This document shows positions 46,801 through 58,800 of a stretch of 64,000 bases of DNA, in pieces. The notes beneath the pieces are model-generated. The model ran no database searches. It worked only from the letters and a program-made list of their open reading frames with translations, and was not told where the DNA came from. The DNA comes from Aplectana chamaeleonis (taxonomy: Eukaryota; Nematoda; Chromadorea; Rhabditida; Cosmocercidae). Each line of letters opens with the position of its first letter. Position 1 is the stretch's first letter. The stretch is from contig JAPDOI010000294.1 of the NCBI GenBank assembly GCA_029168955.1, positions 217,001-281,000 on the forward strand, given 5' to 3'. The translations under genes and the position numbers were made by a program.

Positions 46801-49800
46801 TGATAATAGATAACTTTTTAACAAAACCACCAAAAAATGCAGAAATTGAATTTCAAAAAGCCGAAATTCAGTAAAATGAATAGTTGAGACACTGTTTATG
46901 AAACTTAGCTATAAAATTGGGTGCACTAAACTCGTTGAATAATTCAAATATGACGGGTTTCCAGAAAAGCGAAATCGACCCGACTAAAAAAATCCGCGAA
47001 TTCTTTAGCATTACAATTTATCTCTCACGGAGTTGGTCGAGTAGCGATAAACTTAGTTAGATACGGGACTTGAATTTTCAGTAGTATACGGCACTAGATC
47101 ACAAGATCACAGACGGACAAGGGAATGTTCGCTGCCCAGCACAGCTACGTGCTGCTACGGATTACTCCAGCTCGACAATGCACCTGACAAGGGAAATATA
47201 CGACGCGTATATCGGATCTGCGGAAACGAATTATATGGTCAATATCTCTTGACTTTGTATAGTTAAACTTTCCAGTACACCGCCCCGAGCAACTGGTTCC
47301 AAAAAGTTATGAGCGTTTTCAAAGTTTCGCGAAACGGTAAGGGTGCCCATCAGAAATGTTTTGGGAAGTTTTGAATTTTTTTTTTGGATTTTGCTGAAAA
47401 CTTGTATGTAGGGGTAATCTAGAATGCTGAAAACGAATCTGGGGTCTGTCGAAATTCCGAGGTTTAGTGTAGGTTACGGTAGGTAGCATGCCATTTAAGG
47501 GGGTAAAACCTACTCTAAATGTTCGAAAATCGGCAAATGGACATCAGATTCGTATTCACCACCCCGAATGACCTCCGGATACAAACCTTGAGTCAAATCT
47601 GGGAGTTTGATCGAATTACCGTATGTATACCTACCATAACCTGGAGAAAATTGGCAAACGGGCCTCAGATTCGTGTTAAGCTCATCAAATTACCCCCTGA
47701 GAACGATTTTGAGACGCATCTATCGAAGAAATCCAGAAATCTCGAAAATGGCGTTTTGCCCTCAAAATTTCCCGCCGCTGGAATGCTTCGAGCAAATTAG
47801 GCCGAAGACCTTGAAAAATCGACAAATCAACCTCAGATTCGCGATTAGCGCCCCAAAAAACCCTGGGAGAATTTTAGGTCAAATCTGGAATATTTTTCTG
47901 AGGCGCATACAGAACCACCAATTGATATAAATAACCGCCCAAACGAAAATCCGTGCAAGTCCAAAACGCTAACTGTCTGCGCAAAGTTTGGATAATGGGC
48001 TTCCCCCGAAACTTTTCTCAGAGTGGTAGTTTTGGGCGCTGAGAACAATTATGAAATCCGTTTCCGGATTTTTCAAGGACTAATGCGTGCTGTGAAAGGC
48101 ACGAAAACCGCAAAAATCGACCGTTTTGGGCTTATAACTTCTCGGAACCTGCGGCTCGAGAAGGGGTACTGCGCAGTTTTACTATATATGACCAAGAGGT
48201 ACTAGCAATATAATTCGTTTCCGCAGATCCGATACACGCTTTGTATACTTCCCTTGTGAGTTCGAAACGCGTAGTTCTTGAGCTCGACCTGACCAAGGCG
48301 TGCGTATGTTAGGCATTTGAAAACCGACGGTTATTTACTGGTTGATTCGAGCACAAGGTCTCCGATTTTAAAGTTCGTTTTACAACGGATATCTATGGAA
48401 CAACTTACAGCCTTTTCAAGTTGAAAATTTTGCAGCGATTTCGGAATTTCACAGCAAAACCAAGCAATATTTCACAGTTCTCATGCAGTTACTGCCGCAA
48501 TAGTTGATGGATTTGTGTTGACCATCGTTATCAACAATGAACAGCTTCGAATGGAAGGACGAAGATAGGAACGATATTTTGGTCCAAAATTGCAGATTAA
48601 CAAGTGTTGCAGCACGCAGCTCTAATGCAATAGTGCTAGAACAACGACTTATCGCGTCGGAATCGTGTGATCCCAGCATGATTCTCATCGAGCTGCAAGC
48701 TGCAACTGTGGACAAGAACCTCGTTCCGATGAAGAAAGGAAGTGTCGAAGTCATCGCAAAACTAAGAAGGAAAATAGATCAAAGTTTAAACAGGCTCTAA
48801 CTTGATCCACAGAAATCCGCTGCGATCTCTGCTTCCAGATGTAGGGAACGTGGGAGAATCAATCGGAAAACCTTCATCGGTTTTGAAAAGCTGCACTACG
48901 TCATACAATGCCCCCCCCCAAGCAAACACCATTCTATAAAGCCCCCCTTGTGGACCCAATGAGGGAGAAATCCTAGACGAGTTGTCCCGTGTTCATGTCG
49001 CAGCTGAGGCGCGCCCACACTAAACCCCTGAAAAGACCATGTCGTACGTTCGTGCCGTGGCAGTGTGGAGGAAAGAAGACCACCTCCGTGCAAACCGACG
49101 TCAATCCCTCCGCGGAGAGGGTTTTTGTCATGGGAGAGGTGCTGGCTGGCCGCAGCTCTCCTGAAGATCTTACTGCAAAGAGCCGGCGTCGAGAGGAACC
49201 CAGGACCCGCGAAGAAGAAGTACCCATGTGCCACATGCGACAGAGATGTCAATTGGTATGGAACCAGCGTCCAATGTTTTGGATGCGAAAGGTGGGTGCA
49301 CTTCTCTTGCTCGGGTCTCAGCTCTGTGAGGCACCACGATTCTTCCTTTCGTTGTATTGTGTGCTCCGCCTCCAGTAACTCAAATTCCTCATCTACCAAC
49401 CGCCCCCTCTCTATTGTACATATCAATCTCAACGGCCTTCGCGCCAAGCTTTCTGAATTATCTCTCTTCGCCCGTGCTCATCACCCGGATGTTATCATGG
49501 TCCAGGAGACCAAACTCTCTCCCTCTGCTACCTCTAGACATCCAAACATCCCGGGCTATACTGCATATCATACTCCTAGGTCATCTCAGGGAGGCGGAGT
49601 CTCTACTTTTGTTCTGTCGTCTCTTCCCTCTCACATCATTCCAAACACTCCAGTGGATGGCACTCTCGAGTACATCCCCATCCATCTACCTCTAAAAACT
49701 CCACTTTCTCTTTTCAATATATACATTCCTCCTCCTACATCCTGTCCACCAACCTACAACCCTATCCCTCTACTCAAGCAGCTGTATGACTGCTCTCTAT

Positions 49801-52800
49801 CTCCCTCAATTGTCTTTGCGGGTGACTTCAATGCTCACACGTTCTGCTCATCGCTTGACTCTGATGCTAGAGGAAATGGCGTCGAAGAATGGGCGGAGGA
49901 GTGCGATCTGGTTATCCTTAACGATGACCAGCCCACTCGTCTCCCTGCCTACGGTCGATCCTCCAGCCCAGACATCTCCCTTGTCTCTTCTAATCTCTCT
50001 AATGCCTGCTCTTGGTCTACATCCACAACTCTTTCCAGTGATCACATTCCGGTCTTTGTCAATATCGATCTCTCTAACTCTCTTGCTCCCTATACAGGTG
50101 TTCGTCATCGTTCTTATCTCAATTTAGGCCTTGCAGACTGGAGCCTCTTCAGGAGGTTGCACTCCGCCAAGCGGCCGAATATCCGTGGAATGGCAATGTA
50201 CACCAGAAGGAGCGCCACTTCTCTGATGCCATCCGGAAGGCGATGAAAGCTGCGATCCCTGAAGGTCGTGTCAAGACCTTCTTTCCCAATGTCACCAGGG
50301 AGACACTGCAGAAGATAAGGACAAGGGACGCAAAGAGAGCTGCTGATCATCTTGACCCAGACATTGCCGAGCTGGATAATGAGATCAGGATGGACCTTGA
50401 TAGGCACAAGAAAGAATCTTGGGAAAAGTTCACTGAGAAGATGAACTTCAGGAGTGATGCTGCAGCAACGTGGAAGGCTTTGAAAAGGATCTCCGGAAAG
50501 TTCACCTCCGCCAACAATTCCACGATTGAATTCGACGGCGGAGTCTTTAAGTCAGGGAAAGAGGCCGCAAATGCTCTTGGGAAGCATTTTTTCATAACTA
50601 AAACAAAAAGAGAAGCAGAATAGAATAACTGTTCGGGAACTCTGTAAATTGCCACTTATGGCTGAAGATGATGCAGTCACGCCCGCTCAGGTCGAGAAGG
50701 TTATCAAGGAAATGAGTAACTCGAAGGCAGTAGGGCCAGATGGCTTGAGCCCAGCAGTTCTAAAGAGACTGCCAAGTGAACTACTACCCCTGCTCGCTGA
50801 CGTCATTAATACATCGTTTCGGACCTGTACATTGCCTCAAGATTGGAAAGTAGCACGCGTCATCCCATTGCCTAAGCCGGGTAAATCACCATCCACGGCA
50901 AAAGGTTACAGGCCAATCAGTCTTCTCTCACCTATTGCCAAAGTTGCGGAAAAATGGGCTGTGGAGGAGCTCTCCGAACACAATAGCAAACAAAAGCATC
51001 AACATGGTTTCCGTAAGCTACATTCCACCACTACGGCCCTACTGGAAATTGGGAGCTATGTTTTGGACGGCTTCAATGCCATGAAACCTCAGCGAACCGT
51101 AGGTGTAGCCCTCGATCTAACGAAGGCTTTTGACACTGTAAACTTGGGCATTTTGTCGGAGAGCCTGATAAGGTCTACCATTCCGCCCTGGCAGAAGCGG
51201 TGGATAACCGCATTCACCAAAGGACGTCGGGCAAATGTGCTATTTCAAGGGCACGTCTCCAATAGCATCCCAATCGCCGCCGGCGTACCTCAAGGAGGAG
51301 TTTTATCGCCTGCTCTTTTTAGTCTGTATATTGAAGATCTACCCGTTCCATCCCAAGACATCAAGGTCGTTGCATATGCGGATGATATTACTATACTATG
51401 CCGGGATCGCGACATAAATGTAGCTGCCAGTAAGATCAATGACTACTTGATCGAGTTGAAATGTTTTCTCGATAGCAAGATGCTTACGGTCTCTGCCGCT
51501 AAATCATCCGTCCCAGTCTTTTCCACTGTTCCTGCGGAGCACAGTGCTCATCCCATGGTGAAATGGGACGAAACTCGCCTGCCGGCCGCCCGATTCCCTA
51601 AGCTGCTCGGACTCGTGTTGGACCCTTCGCTGAGGTTTCATAAGAACACTGAGCAGAAGCAAGCTGCAGTGAAAACAAGACTTAACGTCCTACGTGCTCT
51701 CGGCGGAACGTCCTGGGGATGCAGTAAAGAAACGATCCTTACCACGTACAAGGCCATCGTACAGCCCGCCCTGGAGTATGCTGCACCAGTCTGGCAGCAT
51801 ATCGTGTCGGACACATCCTGGTCCAAGCTGCAACGCATCCAAAATGGAGCATTGCGAATCGCAACAGGCTGTTCTAAAAGCTCTCCAATAGAGCACCTAC
51901 ATGCCGAAGCTCGCATCCTGCCAGTTAAGGACCACTGCCAACTCCACGCACAACAGCTGTACATAAACATTCTGAAGCAGCCAAATCATCCGTCGCGAAG
52001 AGTATTAGACCCGTGAGAGAGAGAGGTATAAGAAAGCCGTTTGCTGATGCTCCCACGAAAATCAATATACAGAGGTGGACTAACGCACAACAAGAACGCC
52101 TCCGTCTCTTACGTGCTGAGCATACCCAATTCGTCAAGGATCACTTATGCAAGACCGCCGTAAACTCCATTCTCGGAGTCGTGCCGCCTGAGGTCAGCGA
52201 AACCGAGATGGAACTCGGTAGGCGTGCCAGGTGCACCCTTGCCTCGTTGCGCTGCGGGCACTCCCCCATGCTTATGTCTTATTTACATAAGATCGATAGC
52301 AGCAGACCTGACGAGTGCCCGGATTGCGGTAATAAAGGGCATACTACTGCGCACCTTTTCAACTGCCCGATGAGACCGACATCGTTAACAACAGTAGATC
52401 TGTGGACGAATCCGACGCTTGTGGCTCAGTTCCTCAGTCTATGACAGGACCCTCTCTGCGGCTGCAGAAGAAGAAGAAGAAAAGACCACCGATAATAACG
52501 CAGCGAATTTCCGCCACGTGTGTAGCGCCTTCGTGGCCATAAACTCTTCCACGCCTCCTCCTTTTCCATGCCCTCAATCGACTAGCCAAAGCACCAGTAT
52601 GACGCAGCACAAAACCTGCCGAGCCGTATGGCGGTCATAAGATGGAATTGATTCCCTTATCATGGTTTATATTAAAGGCAGCATACACGCTCGTAAACGT
52701 GATTGAGATAACTACGGAAATAGAATGGTATGGCCCAGATTACAACGCCCACGCATTTTGAAGTGTCAAAGACGACCCACAATGACGCTACATGAGTAGG

Positions 52801-55800
52801 AAGTTGGCCCCGCCCTGTATTTTCACGCCCACTGTATTTGCCCTTTTCCTGCAACGCAAGGTTGCTAGGTCATATTCACCGTCGGTACTGTTGGTAGATT
52901 GCGTAACAAGTGAACCACACACGTCACTGGCGGCGAAGATAGCCCAACAACCCTGCGTTGGAGGAAAAGGGCAAATACAGGTAGCGTGCTGCCGAGATGT
53001 CGTACGTTCGTGCCGTGGCAGTGTGCAGGAAAGAAGATCGCCTCCGTGCAAACCGACGTCATCCCCTCCACAAAGAGGGTTTTTGTCATGGGAGAGGTGC
53101 TGGCCGGCCGCAGGTCTCCTTCGGATTCTCCTGCAAAGGGCCGGCGTGGAGAGGAATCCTGGACAAGCTCAGAAGTACCTATGCGCCACGTGCGGCGAGG
53201 ATGTTAACTGGAGACATACACGCGTCCAGTGCTTCGGATGCCAAAGGTGGGTGCATCTCTCCTGTTCGGGTCTCAGTTCTGTGAGGCATCATAACTCATT
53301 TTTTCGTAGTGTATTATGCTCCTCACCTTCCATCTCAGATTCCTCCATCTCGAATCGCCCCCTTTCCATTGTGCGTATCAATCTAAACGGCCTTCGTGCC
53401 AAGCTTTCTGAACTCTCTCTCTCTTCGCACGTACTCACCATCCAGACGTGACCATGGTTCAAGAAACCAAGCTCTCTCCATCCCCTACCTATCCTCATCC
53501 CAATATCCCAGGCTATACTTCTTACCATGCTCCAAGGTCATCTCTCGGCGGAGGAGTTTCTACATTCGTTCTATCCTCACTTCCCTCACACCTCATTCCC
53601 AGCACCCCCACGAACGGTACTCTCGAGTACCTCCCAATCCATCTCCCCCATAAACACCCATTTCTCTTTTCAACATATACATTCCACCTACAACTTCATG
53701 CCCTTCATCTTACAATCCTATCCCACTTCTCAAGCAGCTGAGCGACTGCTCCCTCTCATCCTCGGTCGTTTTCGCGGGTGATTTCAACGCTCACACCTTT
53801 TGCTCGTCTCTCGGTCCTGATGTTAGAGGAAATGACGTCGAAGAATGGGCAGATGAGTGTGACCTGGTCATTATAAACGATGATCAGCCCACTCGTCTCC
53901 CTGCCGACGGCCGATCTTCTAGCCCAGACATATCTCTTGTCTCGTCCAACCTTTCTAGCTGCTGCTCATGGTCTACCTCGACTACTCTGCCAAGTGACCA
54001 CGTTCCTGTCTTTGTCCACATCGATCTATCCAATTCTCTCGCTCCCTTTTCTGGTGTTCGCCAACGTTCTTATCTTGATTTAGGCCGAGCAGACTGGCGC
54101 CTGTTCAGTGAAGTTGCGCTTCGCCTATCGGCAGATTACCCGTGGAATGGAATCGTGCACCAGAAGGAGTGCCATCTATCTGACGCAATCCGCAAGGCCA
54201 TGAATGCGGCTATTCCTATCGGTCGCGTCAAGACGTTCTAACCAAATGTCAACAGAGACATTCTCGACAAAATTAGAACGAGAGATGCGAGGAGAGCGGT
54301 TAATCACCTGGACCCCGTGGTTGCTGAGCTTGACCGTGAGATCAAAAAGGATTTGGACAGACACAAGAAAGAAGAGTGGAAAAAGTTCACCGGACAGATG
54401 GACTTTAAGACGGACAGTGCAGCTACTTGGAAGGTTTTACGGAAGCTTTCGGGTAAAAGCTCACCCGCCACCGTCTCCACAATCGAATTCGACAACGGCG
54501 TATTCAAATCAGGAAAGGAAGCCACTTATGCGCTCGGGAAAAGTTTTTTCATCACCAGTGCTAAACGAGGTCCGCAGAATAGAGTGACTGTAAGAGAGCT
54601 GTGCCGCATCCCGCCTATGAGCACGGCCGAAGCGTTTACTACGACGCAAGTCGAGAAGACTATAAAGGAAATGCGGAACTCTAGAGCTATTGGTCCTGAT
54701 GGGATATGTCCTGCTGTCTTGAAGAAGATACCCACTGACCTACTACCGCTTCTCACTGATGTGATAAACTCCTCGTTCAGGTCGTGTACTATCCCGCAGA
54801 ATTGGAAGACGGCAAACGTCGTTCCGCTGCCCAAGCCTGGCAAGCCCCAAGCTTCAGTCAAGGGTTATCGTCCCATTAAATTGCTGTCCTCTTTTGCTAA
54901 AGTAGCTGAAAAGCTGATCGTCAAAGACCTGGCTGAGCATAACGAGAGACAGGTGTTTCAGCATGGATTCAGAAAAATGCATTCCACCACGACAGCTTTG
55001 TTAGAAATTACTAGCTATGCAATTGATGGTTCAACGCCTATAAGCCGCAGAGAACTGTAGCAGTTGCCTTGGATCTTACCAAGGCTTTCGACACAGTGAA
55101 TCTTGGCATCTTATCAAACAACTTACTGGAGTCATCAATCCCGCCATGGCAAAAGCGCTGGATAGCTGCATTCACTAAGGGAAGACAGGCTAGAGTGATG
55201 TTCCAGAATCATGTCTCAAACTGCATTCCGATTGCAGCTGGAGTCCCACAGGGCGGCGTATTGTCGCCTGCTCTCTTCAGTCTGTACCTCGAAGATATGC
55301 CCGCCCCTCCCCAAGATATCAAGGTGGTCGCTTACGCTGATGATATGACTGTCTTGTGTCGTGATCGGGACACAAATGTGGCCGCCGCTAAGATTAACGG
55401 GTAATTGACCACACTGAAAAGCTTCTTCGGCCGCGAAATGCTGAAGATTTCTGCGTCAACGTCATCTGTATCCGTACTCACAACGGACCCATCTGAACAC
55501 AGCGCACATCCGTATGTCGTATGGAATGGAGATCGTTTGCCTGCCGCCCGTTTCCCAAAACTTCTCGGACTCGTGCTCGATCCATCGCTCAAGTTCCATA
55601 AAAACACGGAGCAGAAGCAGACTATCGTTAAAGCGAAGCTTAACGTGCTTAGAGCCCTGGGCGGTACAACATGGGGTAGTAGCAAAGAAACCATTATAAC
55701 AACGTATAAGGCGATTCTCCCGCCTGCACTAGAATACGGCGCACCAGTTTGGCAGCATCTAGTTTCGGAATCCTCTTGGACTAAGATGCAACGCATACAG

Positions 55801-58800
55801 AATGCGGCTCTTCGAATCGCCACCGGATGTGCAAGAAGTTCCCCGGTCGATCACTTGCATGCTGAGACCCGCTTATTACCAGTAAGGGAGCACTGTGAGC
55901 TCCAGGCCCAACAATTTTTCATCAACATTGTCAAACAACCAAATCACCCCTCTTGGAGAGTGCTTAATCCCGTCAGAGAAAGAGAGATCAGAAAGCCATT
56001 CGCCGATGCTCCCAGCAAAGTCAATCTGCAAAGATGGCACGACTCACAGCGAGAACGACTCCGTCTATTGCGCGAGGAGTATACTCAGTTCGTACGGCGC
56101 CATCTGGAAAAGGCGGTCATTAATCCCATATTGGGGGTAGTGCGGCCCCAAGTCTGCACATCCGAGGCTCAACTCGGAAGAAGGGCCAGGTGCACCCTGG
56201 CATCGCTGCGCTGTGGTCATTCTACCATGCTTATGCCCTAGGCCAGCAAAATAGACAGCAGCAAATCAGATGTCTGCCCGGACTGCGGCTGCCTCGGCCA
56301 TGACACTGCACACCTCTTCAAATGTCCGGAGAGACCCACCACGCTGACCGTAATGGACTTATGGACGAATCCGTTACTGGTCGCCCAGTTTCTCAACCTA
56401 TGACAAAACCCTCAATGTGGCTGCAAAGAAGAAGAAGAAGAACAGGGGGCGTGAAAATACAGGGCGATGCCAACTTCTAACTCATGTAGCGGCATTGAGG
56501 GTCGTTTTTGACACTTCATAATGCGTAGGCATTATGTTGTAAGCCATACGGTTCAATTCACATTGTTATCCCAACCACGTTTACGAGCGTATATGCTGCC
56601 TTTGAAGAAGGAAATCATTTCCTTGAACAAAAATAAGCACTGCAAAAGAAAATAGCGGTGCGAGAAAGAACGCCACACATCATCATCACAAAATCGCATT
56701 ACGAAAAGAAAACCTGAAAACGTACCGAACCATTCAGTCCAAACAGGGTTATTTTGGGTGAGAGCGGCACACTTGAGAAAGAACTGATTGCATTTATCCA
56801 TACGTTTGTTCTCCATACATTTCACAAGATACAACCGATACATGTCGGTTTCATAAACTGTTGTTAAACGGGCATTCTCCTGCAAACGTTGGTTAATGGA
56901 AGCGGTACGATGACTGGTTTTGTTAAAGGCAGTGTTCACGATCATCTTTAATTTTGAGATTATTCGCTATATTGATTAGGTGGCCCCCGGGTAGAACTAA
57001 AATTACGTAGAAACTGAGAAAAACGCACCAGAAGTACACGAAATCCTTAGGTATCACCCCGCCTCTCAAGTATCACAGGAAGTGTTTGTTGTGACAATGA
57101 AATCTTTTGTGGACCCGCCTTCTGCAAATCTCTATTTTGTGTTTCTCCAATCCTTCCTTCGGACCCTGACTAATACTGTTTTGCCTAAAATGTTCTTCCA
57201 CTTTTGGTTAGCCCCATTTTTCACCGGTAACAACCACCATGAACATGTTCATCCAGCCGCACAACTAGTGCGTGTTATAGAATAATGTCACTGAAACATT
57301 TCTCGCCGTGTCTTCGCAATTTTGGTAACACTTGGAGGCCAACGCATTGTTTCATGTGAAAAGCTCGGGGACGAAACTCACCGTGAACACTGCCTTCAAG
57401 TCAAAGCAGTCTGGCAAGGTGTATGACAAGCGTTCAAGCAGGGTTGAGCAGGCCGTTGCGACCGGTGACCAAAAATTTTCGACCCCCCCCCTTTGGTGAC
57501 CAAAATTTTCACGAACTCCCCCTCCCCATGGAATGGAGAAATGGCTACCTCCCCAAGTGATTTGGAGATAAACCCCATTTTTTCCAAAATTTTACGAACC
57601 CCCTCATAATTTTCATTTTTTTCTAAAAGTTTCCGGAATCTCTACGATCCCCCGTTGCGACCGGTCGCAAGCCTGCCCAACCCTGCGTTCAAGGCTCAGC
57701 TCTTCATCACTCTAGTTCACGCACCGAAAGTGCAAAGAGGCCAAAAACAATATTCTAAGACTCTACTTGAGCGCACTGCACAATGCCTTCCGAAGGCTGC
57801 TTAAGCCGAGTTCCCGATTCACCTGATAAACTATGCGAAATATTGTTTATTATCCTAACGTGATATGCCAACGCCTTCAATCAATTCTGTGCCAACCCAC
57901 CTCCGCTTCAATTCGCGAACCAAAACGAAAGAGATGACTCTGGTCGGCATGCCAGTTGATTCGTCAATGGACTATTTGGTAAGGCTACATCTGCATTCAA
58001 TTCTATGAACAAATGTTCGTGGTCTACCACCATCGCGATGGAAGTCAAGTTGAACGTCTACCAATCCGGTATTCGCCCTATCATGATGTACGAATCAGAG
58101 ACGTGGGCAGCACCGAAGACGCAGACGGAAAGGTTGGACTGCACGGATAGGAAGCTGTTTAGACGTTTGCTCGGATATTTCTGGCCGCGGATGTGCCACG
58201 ACGAAGATCTCTAAAACGAACTCGGCGCTTTACGTCAACGCTTGACACGAGGGAGCTGCCAGCAACTCCCAACGCCATCTCAAGCGACAACGGTGTTCAG
58301 CACGCTGCAAGAATGCTTCCGAGTCGTCTGGAAACGACCGCGAGGACGCAGTCGAAGGTTTTGGACGGATGTGGTGAAGGAGGATTTGAAATCGCTCGGC
58401 ACTGAAAGGCAATTCAAGCGCGATTTTTTACTTCGCAGGAAGTGGAATAGCGACCAATGGGTGGATTGTGTTCAAATTTTGGCTGAGGAATGTGAAAGAC
58501 GGACACGGCTGACTACTAGGACGGCACACTTCGGTGAAGATGCGGAGTGACCGCGTAAGGGGAAATCCAACCGATTATGTCAAATAAGCCAGTCACAATC
58601 AAACTATTTTGAAAGTGATATTGTCTTTTGACAGCGAACATTGCACACTCTTTTGCGTACGCGGTCCAGTTGATGACTGCCGCGCGTTACCAAACAGGCG
58701 ACGACGTGTCATCCTCACTTCGAGATGTGATCGAATCCGCTGGCATGCCGTCGGGCATTATCCACTTCCTGCGTTACAGTTCAACTAATTTAGGTTGTAG

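Larger units (their letters stand above)
52675..56606. repeat. TTAA-type element, CATACACGCTC family, split by retrotransposon copy B
   Basis: The left part 52675-52980 starts TTAAAGGCAGCATACACGCT. The right part 56446-56606 ends GAGCGTATATGCTGCCTTTG. Together they equal the intact 34.46-kb copy: GGCAAATACAG before the break continues as GGGGCGTGAAAATAC after it. Confidence 0.85.

Noticed and set aside
48537..48800. 87-codon plus-strand frame that looks protein-like
   Set aside because: Its core is the GTTGCAGCACG palindrome found at three other places in the window.
48896..49447. 183-codon minus-strand frame
   Set aside because: It is antisense to the 2A/PHD/endonuclease coding region of retrotransposon copy A, whose plus-strand motifs are unambiguous.
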